Below, one piece after another: positions 43,384 through 54,600 of a stretch of 64,000 bases of DNA. Every line of letters begins with the position of its first letter. Within the stretch, counting starts at the first letter, position 1. The position numbers and the translations under genes were made by a program. This DNA comes from Gautieria morchelliformis (lineage: Eukaryota; Basidiomycota; Agaricomycetes; Gomphales; Gomphaceae): NCBI GenBank assembly GCA_015179125.1, contig WHVA01000176.1:124001-188000 (forward strand). Direction: 5' to 3'. Under the pieces are notes generated by a model. That model was given only the letters and a program-made list of their open reading frames with translations. It made no database searches and had not been told where the DNA came from.

Positions 43384-45560
43384 CATGGCACCAAAGAAGC
43401 ATCAACAACCTCTTACCGCGTTTCATCTAGTGCACAGACCGCGCAGAATATGCGTCATGGTCGTTGGCACCATTGAGTATAAAGCATGGTATATTTCCCT
43501 TGTCTTACTAGTATCTCCCATGCCAGACCATGGCCTCCACACTGACAATGGTGTGGCGGGCATGATAATGAGCATGATGGCTGTCAGACGATGTTCCAGA
43601 GAAGCTTGAAAAAAATCACCTGTGCAAGAAATGTGTCATGCTTCAAGCACCAATGTCTGACATGGACAAGGAGCGTATTATGGTTTGTGGTTCACAGTTG
43701 ACCACATGTCTGCTTACTAGCTAGAATAGAATTTGACACAGTGTAAGGACTGCAGCATCTATGGAACACGTGTTACAAGCCCCTGCGGTACTTGTAAGGC
43801 CAAAAGTAAGCCATTAATTCTTTGTTCATTGCACATAGTTCAGCGTAACGTGTTATCTAGCTCTTGAGAATGAAGGGTTGGTTGACATTGACAAAATGGC
43901 CCTTTCCGATGATCGGGCAGTACAGATGGCAAAGCGCGTTCGCAAGGACAGTTTTAACGCTAGCTTATCACCCATGAAAAATCAACCCGGTGCTACTACT
44001 AACGAGAAAGAGTTGGACAGTATTAGGAGTGGCCTTGGAAAGGCCAGGTGGACCATCATCTACGAGATCCGTATCAGAGGGAAACTTAGTCCGGAGCTTG
44101 GGAGCGCATCTCTAACATTTACAGGAAGTCAGACCATGCAAGGTACATTAAACTTTATTACCATTTAACTCATTTGTAATGGTTTACAGAGGTTCTCCGA
44201 GCTGCTGTAGCACAAATCAGTCCCCGGTGGACAGGCCGCCTCAGCCACATGTTTGACCTTCATGTGTGTGTGTCTCCCCTAACACTCACATAGTTAAATA
44301 ATGGTTCTACAGCGATGATTGCGAGCTCCAGTTTTGTGGCAAAAAGTTATTCAAAGAACAAAGTCATCTCTTCCTCTCCATCCAGCAATTCTATGACACC
44401 TATGCAAAGGGTACCGATTGTGCTTACTTCTTAACTACTACAAAAGAAGCTACTTGGCTTACTAAAGGCACTTTCATGTGTCTTGAAGTCTTTGTGAATG
44501 AAAACAAAGTAAGCCTTTTTTAGCATGTGGCTCTGATTGTGTACTAACACTATCATAGTATTTGACATGGACTAGTGTTGACAATGAGGATTCCAATAGT
44601 TTTCTGTCTCTGCCTTTATGGTCAAGCAAGTCACAAGCAGGTGGAGCCTGCAGTGGAAAAAGGATGACCAGTGAACGGCCCTCTAAAAAACCTCATGGTA
44701 ATGTCCTATTTACTACTTAACAACAATGTTAACTGAGCATCGTATAGTTCTGCAGAGCGAGTTTCTTGAATCTGAACTTAGTATCCTCTCCACACCACCA
44801 ATGGCAGACATTGACATCAGGTTTACAAAAACAACATGCGTAGTTGATAAATGTACTGAATTTCCAAAGATTACCAAACACGTTGAAATAATCCAAGGTA
44901 AAATAAGCTCAAAGGAAGTGGTTCTTGCGGCTGCAGACAGGGGAAGGTCAAAAGAATTGTTTACGGTTTGTATTCAAAGCCTCCATGTCTATCATTATAT
45001 AACAGATACTAATGTTAATCACAGCTTTCTATTAATGATGAAATCTTCGCAGCGAATAAATTCATCAAACATGGTCTCACTTCTCCACCCTATAATGCTT
45101 TATTATTTGAGTTGGCATGCATATCACGCCTTGCCTCATTTTTTCAGAATTTTTTTCGAAGAGATTCGTTCTAGTGGTGCTGAAGTTGAAGGTATGTTGA
45201 CAACTAATTATTTGCCATTGTCCTTCATCTGCCATTTGCATAGTATTCACTGTCACAGATGCCTTTATTATTCACTATGAAAATGAAAATAATCCTACAG
45301 TTGACCAGACATACCTCGTTGAACCGATGCGATCTTCTACTGCTACTATGAAATTCACTGGTACACTTACAAACCGAGAAGCAATTGGCAAACGGGAAGC
45401 AGGCGTCATGGCTTTTGCGCATTGGGTCCTTCAGAATACAGCGGGAAAGTTTTTGTTTGTGAATCTGCAAGGTATGAAGCATCTGTCTTCAAACTGGTAT
45501 GTCACTGACTGAATTGTGGCTGACCAGGGTACTATCACAGAGCATGACGGTGATATATCC
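43384..45560 (+). pseudogene. alpha-kinase gene, 3' end lost
   Basis: Atypical alpha-kinases (eEF2K/MHCK fold) are expanded in mushroom fungi. The N-terminal part has Cys pairs LCKKCVMLQ, CKDCSIYG and CGTCKAK, probably zinc-binding. Later exons read VQMAKRVRKDSFNASLSPM, ARWTIIYEIRIRGKLSPEL, KKLFKEQSHLFLSIQQFYDTY, then the N-lobe-like ADIDIRFTKTTCVVDK. The kinase core is TYLVEPMRSSTATMKFTGTL, GVMAFAHWVLQNTAGKFLFVNLQG, the family's VEPxxxG...KFTGN...AFSHW...G.LVVDLQG signature. The normal continuation (the DPQ and C-terminal zinc residues) is absent because a Ty3 fragment begins at about 45,565. Many introns; exact exon ends not resolved. Confidence 0.6.
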
Positions 45561-46060
45561 TGATCTGGGAAGGGCGTAACATCCTTCACCGTGTTCTCGT
45601 TCTGCTGGTGCAGATCGAAAACAGTCCATAGTGTACCGTTCTTCTTCGGCACACACAGCATGGGTATGGCCTGCTGTGAAAATGCTGGAATCCACCACTT
45701 TGCAGTGGTGTAGTGTTCTATCTTTGCCGACAGTTCCTCTCGGAAATGTTTGGGGCACTTTGGTAGTCGATACCGTATGTGTTTGTTGGGATCGATGAGA
45801 TTGATCTCGTGGTTGATCTCCCACAGCAGTGGGAGTTCTAATGGAATCCTACTAACTAGGTCAGTGATCCTTTCCATCCATTCCTCGCGGAGGTGAGGGA
45901 TGTCGTCATCCAGGAGGATGACGGTGGTGGTTGGCTTAGAAGCCATTAGGCGCTGTATGCGTCTATTAGGTCCCGCGGTGCGCGGAACCACTTTTCTTTT
46001 TCCCATCGCTTTCACCGTCAGGTGAGAGCGCCTCTCCCTACGATTGTAGGGCGAGCTCAA
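45500..46060 (-). pseudogene. Ty3/gypsy reverse transcriptase fragment
   Basis: Minus-strand frame reads LREEWMERITDLVSRIPLELP, EINHEINLIDPNKHIRYRLPKCP, AKWWIPAFSQQAIPMLCVPKKNGTLWTVFDL and ENTVKDVTPFPDQD, the segment just before the first catalytic motif of Ty3 RT (consensus DLRxxNxxTVKDxxPxPDxD). It stops abruptly at the join with the alpha-kinase gene. No LTR seen beside it. Confidence 0.75.
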
Positions 46061-46584
46061 GGACGAGTCGTTATGCAAAACCAGAACACTCTGAGTTGAA
46101 GTTGGACTTGATAGTAAAGAGGAGGAAAGGGCAGCTTGTTCGCTGGGTGAAGGCTTCTGAGATGACACCCAGTGAGGCATGGTTCTGGGCAGAGGCCAGC
46201 GAGGAGGGTTGGAAAAACCTGTGCAAGGCCATGGATGAATGCGATGACATCCATCCAGGGTGCATCCATGTGCCATGGCACCCCCAGCCTTGCCAGGCCT
46301 CCTAGCAGCTGACCACCCAGGTTGGCCACACTAGTGCATGACACATGATGTGATGCCATGCTCATCAACACCGCCTCCACCATCCACATTGCATATCCGC
46401 TCCCTAGGTCACCCCAGGCGCACATGGATGACTAGACATGCCCCATGGCGAAGCCTTTTGCACTCCGACCACCACCATCGCCAGGGCGCCTAAGGACTTT
46501 TTCTCGCATTTCGAACGTACTCCTACACACACAAACCACAACCCCTAGCTATAGCTACAGTCCAATCCTAGCCGACCTAAGCCA
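46061..46584. other. mixed repeat debris before the LINE
   Basis: Contains a fragment with CATCCATCCAGGGTGCATCCA / CCATGGCACCCCCAGCC, which resembles the repetitive tract at 61.1-61.8 kb. A forward frame (46096-46305, WVKASEMTPSEAWFWAEAS) is open but unrecognised. Confidence 0.3.
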
Positions 46585-46834
46585 CAATGTTGGCCTCGAC
46601 CAGCGGGACGAGGGGCCGCGGCACACCCACCAACAGGGTGACGCAACCCCCCACCCTAGCGCAGGCAAGGCTTGACATCAGGGACGAATAAGGCAGAAGA
46701 CACCAATTAGCCAAGAAAAAGAGAAACAAACAGAGCGCACGGCAGAAGCGGATCCAATGCATGGGAAAAAACAATCCACCAACCAACCCACCACCAGGGG
46801 CACAGCCGCGGAACCGGAGACGCTTACGTGAGAG

Positions 46835-48493
46835 ATGATAAGAGAGCTCCCGGACCAAGAGATAAGAAACATAGAGGAAGGTAAGCAATATCTAGAACAC
46901 ATGCTACTGACTGTACCAGGAGCACTGTGGACGACCGACAACATGATCACGGCCATACTCCAAGTTACGCAGTACAAAGGGATTACTCGACAAGCCACCA
47001 ACGCACTGAGAGCCATAGCCTTTGTGCTGGAACAAGTGGATGAAGATGCTAAAGGGGACAGGATTGCGGACCGTGTGCAAACACAGCTGACGTGGAAGGA
47101 CAGCGCGCTTGCGGTGAGGTTACAAGAGGCTGAAACGGCGGTCAACAACACAAAGGTGACCATGGAATCCATAGTCCAGATGGCACAAAAGGTTGCAGAG
47201 GAGGTGGCAGCAGTGGTACTGTCCGTCCAAGCGGCAACATCTACAGTCACCACAATGACATCGCAGCTCAGGGAAACCACCACAACCTACAAGGACGCGG
47301 TATCCAAAGCAGCTACCCTACCTTTACCCCAAACCTCCAACACCACCATCACGACGGCACCGACCCTTAACGCGAGGGTCCGCGCAAGGGAAGGAGTCAA
47401 ACAGCGGCAGATTCTGGTCGATGCCATGGACGCTGGCACACAGATCCTGGTGGGAATGGACAATGCTGATCTGGCCAGGAGGGCCAATGAGATCCTGGGC
47501 ACCATAGGGTCGGAACACACACACACCGTCGTCAGCGCGAGAAGGCTGACCAATGGGGGGATACTATTTGAGATGGACTCAGAGGAAGCCGCGTCCTGGG
47601 TCAACGAAGCCCAGCACAGAATACTCTTCACAGAGGCGCTGGCACCAGAAGCAAGGGTCAAAACCAGATTATTCCCACTAGTAATCCAGTTTATCCCTCT
47701 GCACTTTGGCCCGGACAAGGACAATGAACTTCGACACGTTGAAAACATTAATAGGCTCCCCTGTGGCGCCATCGACAGGGCCAAATGGCTCAAACCCACA
47801 CATCGACGATCGCCGGCCCAGATGTGTGGGCACATGCTCATCACATTCACCAGCCCACAGATCACAAACAAGGTCCTAACCAACGGGATGATCATATGCC
47901 AAAAGAGGGTCTACGCGGAGAAGTGTAAAAAGGAGCCGACTTGATGTTTGAAATGCCAGGGATGGGGACACATGTCGTACGCCTGTCTGCAGGCCTACGA
48001 CACATGCGGCACCTGTGGCGAAAGACACAGGACATCGGCATGCACCAACACCACCAAGCTCCACTGCGCCTCATGTGACGTGAGCGACCATGCCAGTTGG
48101 GACAGATCTTGTCCCTCCTTCATACGCAGATGCAATGAGATGGATGACAGGCTACCGGAGAACCTCATGCCATACTACCCTACAGCAGAGCCGTGGACAC
48201 ACGTAACACAACCACCCAGAATGGCCATCCCGACACTAATACTGCCCCCAACATGTGGGCCAGCCAATGCAGAAGGGTGGGAGGCGGTAATGCATAGGAA
48301 AGGTACGCAAAGACAATCCACACTTACACTCCAGCCCCCAATGCAAGAATGGGCGGCGACCAACCGGGGGCCTCCCCCACCCACAAGACAAGCTAGCCCT
48401 GCCACCCTGCCAAACCAAATCGAGCTAGGCCCCGCGACCAGATGGGGTGACACAAATAACAGCACAGAACAACCTCCACCCAACCATACTTAA
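46835..48493 (+). pseudogene. LINE ORF1 (gag-like) with premature stop
   Basis: Encodes a coiled-coil-like Gln/Ala/Thr-rich region, an RRM-like middle (TVVSARRLTNGGILFEMDSEE) and three C-rich knuckles: CLKCQGWGHMSYAC, CGTCGERHRTSAC and CASCDVSDHASWDRSC. TGA at 47942-47944 interrupts the frame just before the first knuckle; another TGA at 46829-46831 cuts off the upstream start. Both can be explained by one C-to-T change of CGA. Confidence 0.75.
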
Positions 48494-49818
48494 TGTCCTA
48501 TATGCTTGAACACACACCAAAGAGGCTAAGGATCTACCAACAAAACCTGAATAAATCCGACAAAGCGCAATATGACCTCCTCAACTCGCCAATCCACAAA
48601 GACTGGGACCTGTTACTGATTCAAGAACCCTACACCGATGCCCTGGGCAACACCAGGGCCAACCACCACTGGCATGTACTTTACCCCACATCTCATTTGA
48701 CTAACAATTCTGCAAAGCGTTCCATTATCCTAGTGAACACAGCGCTCAACACCAACTTGTGGACACAACTCCCTCTCACAGGCACAAGCGACGTCACAGC
48801 CATCCAAATCAAACACCCACAAGGGAAAATCACCATCTTCACCATCTACAATGACTGCGTACACTCAGACACCCTACACCACCTGCCAGTTCATCGATTG
48901 GGAAAAACACAACATCATCCAGACCAACACGGATGCGATGCTGTGGTGCGGGGACTTCAATCGCCACCACCCCATGTGGGACGAAGAGCGGAACCACCAC
49001 CTATTCACAGCTGTGGTGACCAGGGAGGCAGAGATATTGATCACGTTCCTGGCCGACTACAACATGACAATGGTACTGCCAATACGCATCCTGACCCTTC
49101 AATCGATGTCAACGAAAAACTGGACCAGGGTGGACAACGTCTTCTGTACTGACAATGTGGCAGGCTCGGTCATCAAATGTGACACCAGTCCAGGCATGCG
49201 TGGACCAGGCACCGACCATGTGCCCATTGACACCATAATCGACATTGAGATAGCAATTGACCCGCCAGTGCCTTTCTGCAACTTCAGAACAGTCAACTGG
49301 GATTGCTTCAGGGAGGAGCTGGAAGCGCAGCTAGAGCACCTCCCAGACCCACGAGAGCTCAATACTATAGCTGAGTTAAACATTGCCGTCGACACGCTGA
49401 CCGAGTCCATCCAAGCCACTATAGAAGCCGCAGTACCGCTCTCAAAGCCAGTCCCACACTCGCGTAGATGGTGGAACAAAGAGCTGTCAGATCTAAAGAG
49501 GAAAAATAACAGGCTAAATAATCTATCTTACACCTATCGAGCAATAGCTAACTACCCCTCCCATGAAGAACACCGACAGGTCAGCGAAAAGTATGGGGAT
49601 GAAATAAAAAAGGCAAAAACACAGCACTGGGTCGACTACCTGGAGGACTTAGATGACAACCTAATCTGATCAGCCAATGGATACCTGAACAATCCGGCCA
49701 CAGACGGTGGGAAGTCGAGGATACCCTTGCTGGAAACCATCAATGTGGACGGCACTATTTGCACAGTGGAATCCAACGAGGACAAGAGTCAAGCCCTTGT
49801 GGCAACATTCTTCCCACC
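48493..49818 (+). pseudogene. LINE ORF2, 5' part (endonuclease)
   Basis: Starts RIYQQNLNKSDKAQYDLL, then LLIQEPYTD, AMLWCGDFNRHHPMWDE, TRVDNVFCT and GTDHVPI, the conserved steps of an apurinic/apyrimidinic-type endonuclease (N, E, D, N, D, H). There is a frameshift near 48870 and a TGA at 49667-49669. The text NPATDGGKSRIPLLET and the following VATFFPP, the stretch between endonuclease and RT, are cut by the chromovirus at 49818. Confidence 0.75.
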
Positions 49819-50379
49819 TGTAAGGACCCGGCCTTTGGCCGGCTACTTACCGGTAGAACCTTCTTCCGAGCCCGAGCCTTGTGATATTCATGCCCGAGTA
49901 CATATGATACTTATCCGTGCCCGAGCCCGATCCCGAGCTTGAACTCATATCCGACCTTGATCCCATGCCCGTATCCCCTTAGTTACTGATTCCGCTCCAT
50001 CACGCATCATTCGTATATTACCTCGCCCTGACCTCGGTCTCCTGACCTCGCCCTGACCTCCACTAATCCGTTCGCCCCTGACTTGCACCTCGTCCGTATA
50101 TAACCCCCTTGTATGCATTCCTACTCCTCAGTCTGGAAATCAACTATCGTGTCCCTTCGATCCCTAGCTAGTTTCTACGCCTCGCCTCTTAAGCCAGAAC
50201 CTCGCCTCTTATTCGTTTACCTCCGAAATTGGGACTTGTGCGTAGGGTCGGCGCAGCACATAAGCTGAAGCCAAGTCCCTCTCCGACTTCCCCATCCAAA
50301 CCTCGCCCCGTAACCTCGGACCTTGCCTCGGGTTTCGTTCCCGACCTCGGTCAACCTTACGACGGATCGTATCGTAACA
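49819..50379 (+). repeat. 5' LTR of the chromovirus
   Basis: 561 bp. Rich in repeats of CCTCG / GACCTCG (around 50020-50070), with a TATA-like GTATATAACC near 50096-50105. Confidence 0.95.
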
Positions 50380-50422
50380 GTATTTCCAGACTGCTTACAC
50401 CCTACGTATCCCTTTTTTCACG

Positions 50423-51655
50423 ATGTCCATGATAACTCGTTCTCGCACCCTTCGGGGTATCTCAGAACAGCGACGTTTCTCGGAAGCCCCCGATGATTCA
50501 CCCCCGTCCCCGGGGATACCCCTCGCAGACCCCGCCGAGCCTAGTAACAAAGGCAAAGGTAGGGCTAACCTCGGTGACCCTCCAGGTGATCCAGGTGATG
50601 GCTCTAGAAGTTCTGACAACGATCGGGACCTCCCCAACCTTCCGCCCGAGGACCTCGGTGACCTCGAGGACAACGAGCTTATGCGTCGAGTGTTCATCAA
50701 ACTTGCGAAACCTCGCGAATCCGAAGCACGAGCCAAGGTCAAGGAACCGGATAGTTATGACGGTACTGACCAAGCCAAGCTTCGCACTTTCTTCCTTCAA
50801 TGTGTACTCAACTTCAGAGATCGCCCCACCGCGTTCAAGACTGGGGCCTCAAAGGTGCAGTATGCTATTTCTTACCTGTCCGGCTCGGCTCTGCAATATT
50901 TCGAGCCGGCGATCCTCGGCGAAGTCCAACCCGAGCCAGATTGGCTCGAGGACTGGGACAGCTTCAAGGCCGAGCTCGAGCTTAACTTCGGCCCATACGA
51001 CAACGCGGCCCAAGCCGAGATTGACCTCGAGAAGATCGTTATGAAAGAGCACCACAAGGCCGCGCGATTCTTTATCGATTTCGCCCGAGCTTCGACTCGG
51101 ACTCAGTGGAACGACGCGGCCCTCCGACACTTTGCCTACAAGGGCTTGGCCAAACGGATCAAGGACGACTTACTTCACTTCCCTCGATTCCGCAGCCTCG
51201 CCGAGCTTAGGAACTTCGCGCTGGAATGCGATAGCCGTTACTGGGAGCGAAAGGAATACGACGCCATGATCAATGGTCGTAGCTCCCAGCCTGCACGCAC
51301 CACTAATCAGCCCAGTAGCAATGCCACTAACAACCACCAGTCTTCCAGTGGTTCCAATAACAATAAGAACCGCAACAAGACTAACAACAGCGGCAAGGGT
51401 TCCAACGACAACAACTCTTCGAACAACAAGAGCCAGCCCAACATTTCGAGCAAACTCGGAAAGGATGGCAAACTGCTTCCCGAGGAGCGCCAACGCCGGG
51501 TCGACCAAGGACTTTGTCTGCTTTGCGGCACCAAAGGTCACGTCGTCAAGGACTGCCCGAAGAACAAGTCTACCAATAGTAGCGGTTCTAAAGGTCGGGC
51601 AACGAAGACCCCTAACGAGGGGACTTCAGCCTCCATTACGGAGGTGAAAAAATAG
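50423..51655 (+). CDS. chromovirus Gag
   Basis: 410 residues. An acidic, Pro-rich N-terminus is followed by the Ty3-type capsid (KEPDSYDGTDQAKLRTFFLQC, KVQYAISYLSGSALQYFEP, FKAELELNFGPYD, ARFFIDFARASTRTQWNDAALRHFAYKGL), an Asn/Ser-rich linker and one CCHC knuckle, CLLCGTKGHVVKDC. The frame ends GTG AAA AAA TAG. Pol lies in the -1 frame and overlaps this end by 40 bases, so the A6 run (51647-51652) is the probable frameshift site. Confidence 0.92.
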   Translation: MSMITRSRTLRGISEQRRFSEAPDDSPPSPGIPLADPAEPSNKGKGRANLGDPPGDPGDGSRSSDNDRDLPNLPPEDLGDLEDNELMRRVFIKLAKPRESEARAKVKEPDSYDGTDQAKLRTFFLQCVLNFRDRPTAFKTGASKVQYAISYLSGSALQYFEPAILGEVQPEPDWLEDWDSFKAELELNFGPYDNAAQAEIDLEKIVMKEHHKAARFFIDFARASTRTQWNDAALRHFAYKGLAKRIKDDLLHFPRFRSLAELRNFALECDSRYWERKEYDAMINGRSSQPARTTNQPSSNATNNHQSSSGSNNNKNRNKTNNSGKGSNDNNSSNNKSQPNISSKLGKDGKLLPEERQRRVDQGLCLLCGTKGHVVKDCPKNKSTNSSGSKGRATKTPNEGTSASITEVKK

Positions 51656-54600
51656 GTAGCAACCTCGGAACCACACGATCCGAGGATTGCGGTAACCTCA
51701 CCCGTGTGCTCAGACTCAGCGCCGCTTCTCATTCATTGTCCAAAGATTCCCTTAATGTAGATCTAACCTCGCCTTCGCTGCCCAACGTCGCTTTTGTTGC
51801 ATTAGTTGACTGCGGGTCCTCAGACTGTTTTATTGAATCCAGATTTGTCCAGAAGTACTCCATGCCTGCTTATCCTGTCTCTCCTATACCCTTGAAACTA
51901 TTTGACGGTAGTACTAACACTACCATTACCCAAGCTCTAGACCTCTGCATTTGCTTTCCGACCGGCGAACAACAATGGGTTACCTTCTACGTAACCTCGC
52001 TCGACTCAAGTTGCTCGATGGTACTTGGCCACAACTGGCTCACCCGCTACAATCCGTCGATTGACTGGGTATTGGGCAGTATTACTTTCAAGACCATCGA
52101 CCTAACAACGACTCCAGCGACCCCGGCGACGTCAGCCCGCTCAGCTTCGGCTACGACTTCGACCTCGCCTACGGCATCTTCGCCCCCGCCTCCGACCTCG
52201 CTTCCGAAGTTGCAAGCACCCCTCGTTTCCCTAATCAATGCACCCGCTTTCATGCGCGCATCTAGATTGGAAGGGTCCGAAGTGTTTCAGCTCAATTTGG
52301 CTTCGCCTGAGCTCCTCGCCAGAGGGGCAACATCGGGAGGAAGCTCTTCCGAGCTTCCTGAGAACGTTAAGAAACATGTTCCTGAAGTATATCACGAATT
52401 TGCAGATGTGTTCAGCAAAGCACGCGCTGACACTCTAGCTCCCCACCGACCTCACGATATCAAAATCAACCTCGAAGAAGGGACCTCGCCACCTATCGGT
52501 CCCATCTACTCTCTCTCAGCTTCCGAACTCAAAGCACTACGCGAGTTCATCGACGAGCATTTAAACATCGGTTTCATCCGACCTTCACGCTCGCCTCATG
52601 GTGCACCGGTATTGTTCGTTCGCAAAAAAGATGGCTCACTTCGGTTGTGTGTCGACTTCCGAGGTTTGAACAAAATCTCAAAAAAAGATCGGTATCCATT
52701 GCCATTGATTGCTGACTTACTTGATGCTCCAAAGAATGCTCGCATCTATACGAAAATTGACCTTCGTCACGCTTACCACCTCGTACGGGTGGCCGAGGGT
52801 GACGAATGGAAGACCGCCTTCAGGACTCGCTATGGGTCGTTCGAATGGTTGGTCATGCCATTTGGTCTCACTAATGGCCCTGCTGCCTTCCAGAGATTCA
52901 TGAACGAGGTGTTCGCCGACCTTTTGGACGTTTGTGTGGTGGTATACTTGGATGACATTCTAATCTACTCCAGTGACCCCTCCAAACATGTTGAACATGT
53001 CAAGGAAGTCTTGCGACGACTACGACTCAACAACCTCTTCGCCAAAGAAGACAAATGCGAGTTCCATCGCGACTCGGTTGAATTCCTCGGCTACATACTC
53101 TCTCCCGAGGGCCTCACTATGGCAGATGACAAAGTAAAGGTCATTCAAGACTGGCCTGAACCTCGCAAAGTTCGCGACATCCAATCCTTCCTCGGCTTCG
53201 CCAACTTCTACCGACGTTTCATTCACAACTACTCCGACATCACCATTCCTCTCACCCGACTTACCCGCAAGGGTACCCCTTGGAATTTTTCCGAGGATTG
53301 TCGAGGGGCTTTCAACCTGTTGAAGAGGGCGTTCACTACCGCCCCTATCCTTACTCACTGGATTCCTGACCTTCCACTGATCGTAGAGACTGATGCATCA
53401 GATTATGCCTTAGCGGCAATCTTATCACTACGAACCTCGGAAGGCGAACTTCATCCCGTCGCTTTCCACTCCCGCACATTCACCTCTACCGAGCTCAACT
53501 ACGATGTTCACGACAAGGAGCTCCTCGCCATTTTTGAAGCTTTTCAACGCTGGCGACACTACCTAGAGGGCTCAGGCGAACCAGTTGACGTTATCACCGA
53601 TCACAAGAACCTTGAATACTTTTCAACTACGAAGCTCTTGACCCGTCGTCAAGCTCGGTGGTCGGAATACCTTTCCCAGTTCAACCTCGCCATACGCTTC
53701 CGACCTGGTCGCCTCGGAACGAAGCCTGACTCTCTCACCAGACGATGGGACGTCTACCTTAAAGAGGGGAATAGCGACTATGCCACCATAAACCCGCAGA
53801 ACCTACGGCCAGTGTTTACTCAGCACCAGCTGGCATCGTCCCTTAGAGCTACTAACCTCGCTCCCATCGTACTCCGAGCCGCTTCACTGCTTGATACCGA
53901 GCAGATCCGAGCTGACATACTAGCAAACCTCCCCTCGGACCCCATAGCCAAGTCGCACCTCGGCTTGGTTAATGACCCGAGGTGGACCACAGACCCCGAG
54001 GGATTTCTCAAACTTGACAACCGAACCTATGTTCCAGCGGCCCAAGACCTTCGACTTCGCATCCTGCAATACAAGCACGATCACATTCTCTCGGGACACT
54101 TCGGGGTCAACAAGACCTTGGAGCTGATCCGACGAGACTATACTTGGCCAGGGATTAGATCCTTTGTCAAGGAGTATTGCAAGACGTGTACCACTTGTAT
54201 GCGAAGCAAGCCGCAACGTCACAAACCCTATGGTCTCCTCAAGCAACTTCCTGTTCCCGAGAAACCTTGGAATTCCATCTCTATGGATTTCATTGAGCAA
54301 CTCCCCCCTTCATCCGAGTTCACCTCCATCCTAGTGATTGTTGACCGCTTCACTAAGCAGGTTATCTTCATTCCAACCACAGACAAGATAACCTCGCAGG
54401 AGCTCGCTCACCTCTTCGTTCTTCATGTCTTTTCAAAGCATGGAGTCCCCTCGCACGTCACCTCGGACAGGGGTTCCGAGTTTGTTTCGCACTTCTGGCG
54501 TTCCCTAGGGAAAGCTTTGGACATGCGGTTGCATTTCACCTCGGGATATCATCCCGAGGGTGACGGTCAGACCGAGCGTGCTAACCAAACTTTGGAACAG

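Noticed and set aside
45431..46276. 281-residue minus-strand host gene
   Set aside because: Its central part is a Ty3 reverse transcriptase fragment; both ends run into unrelated sequence.
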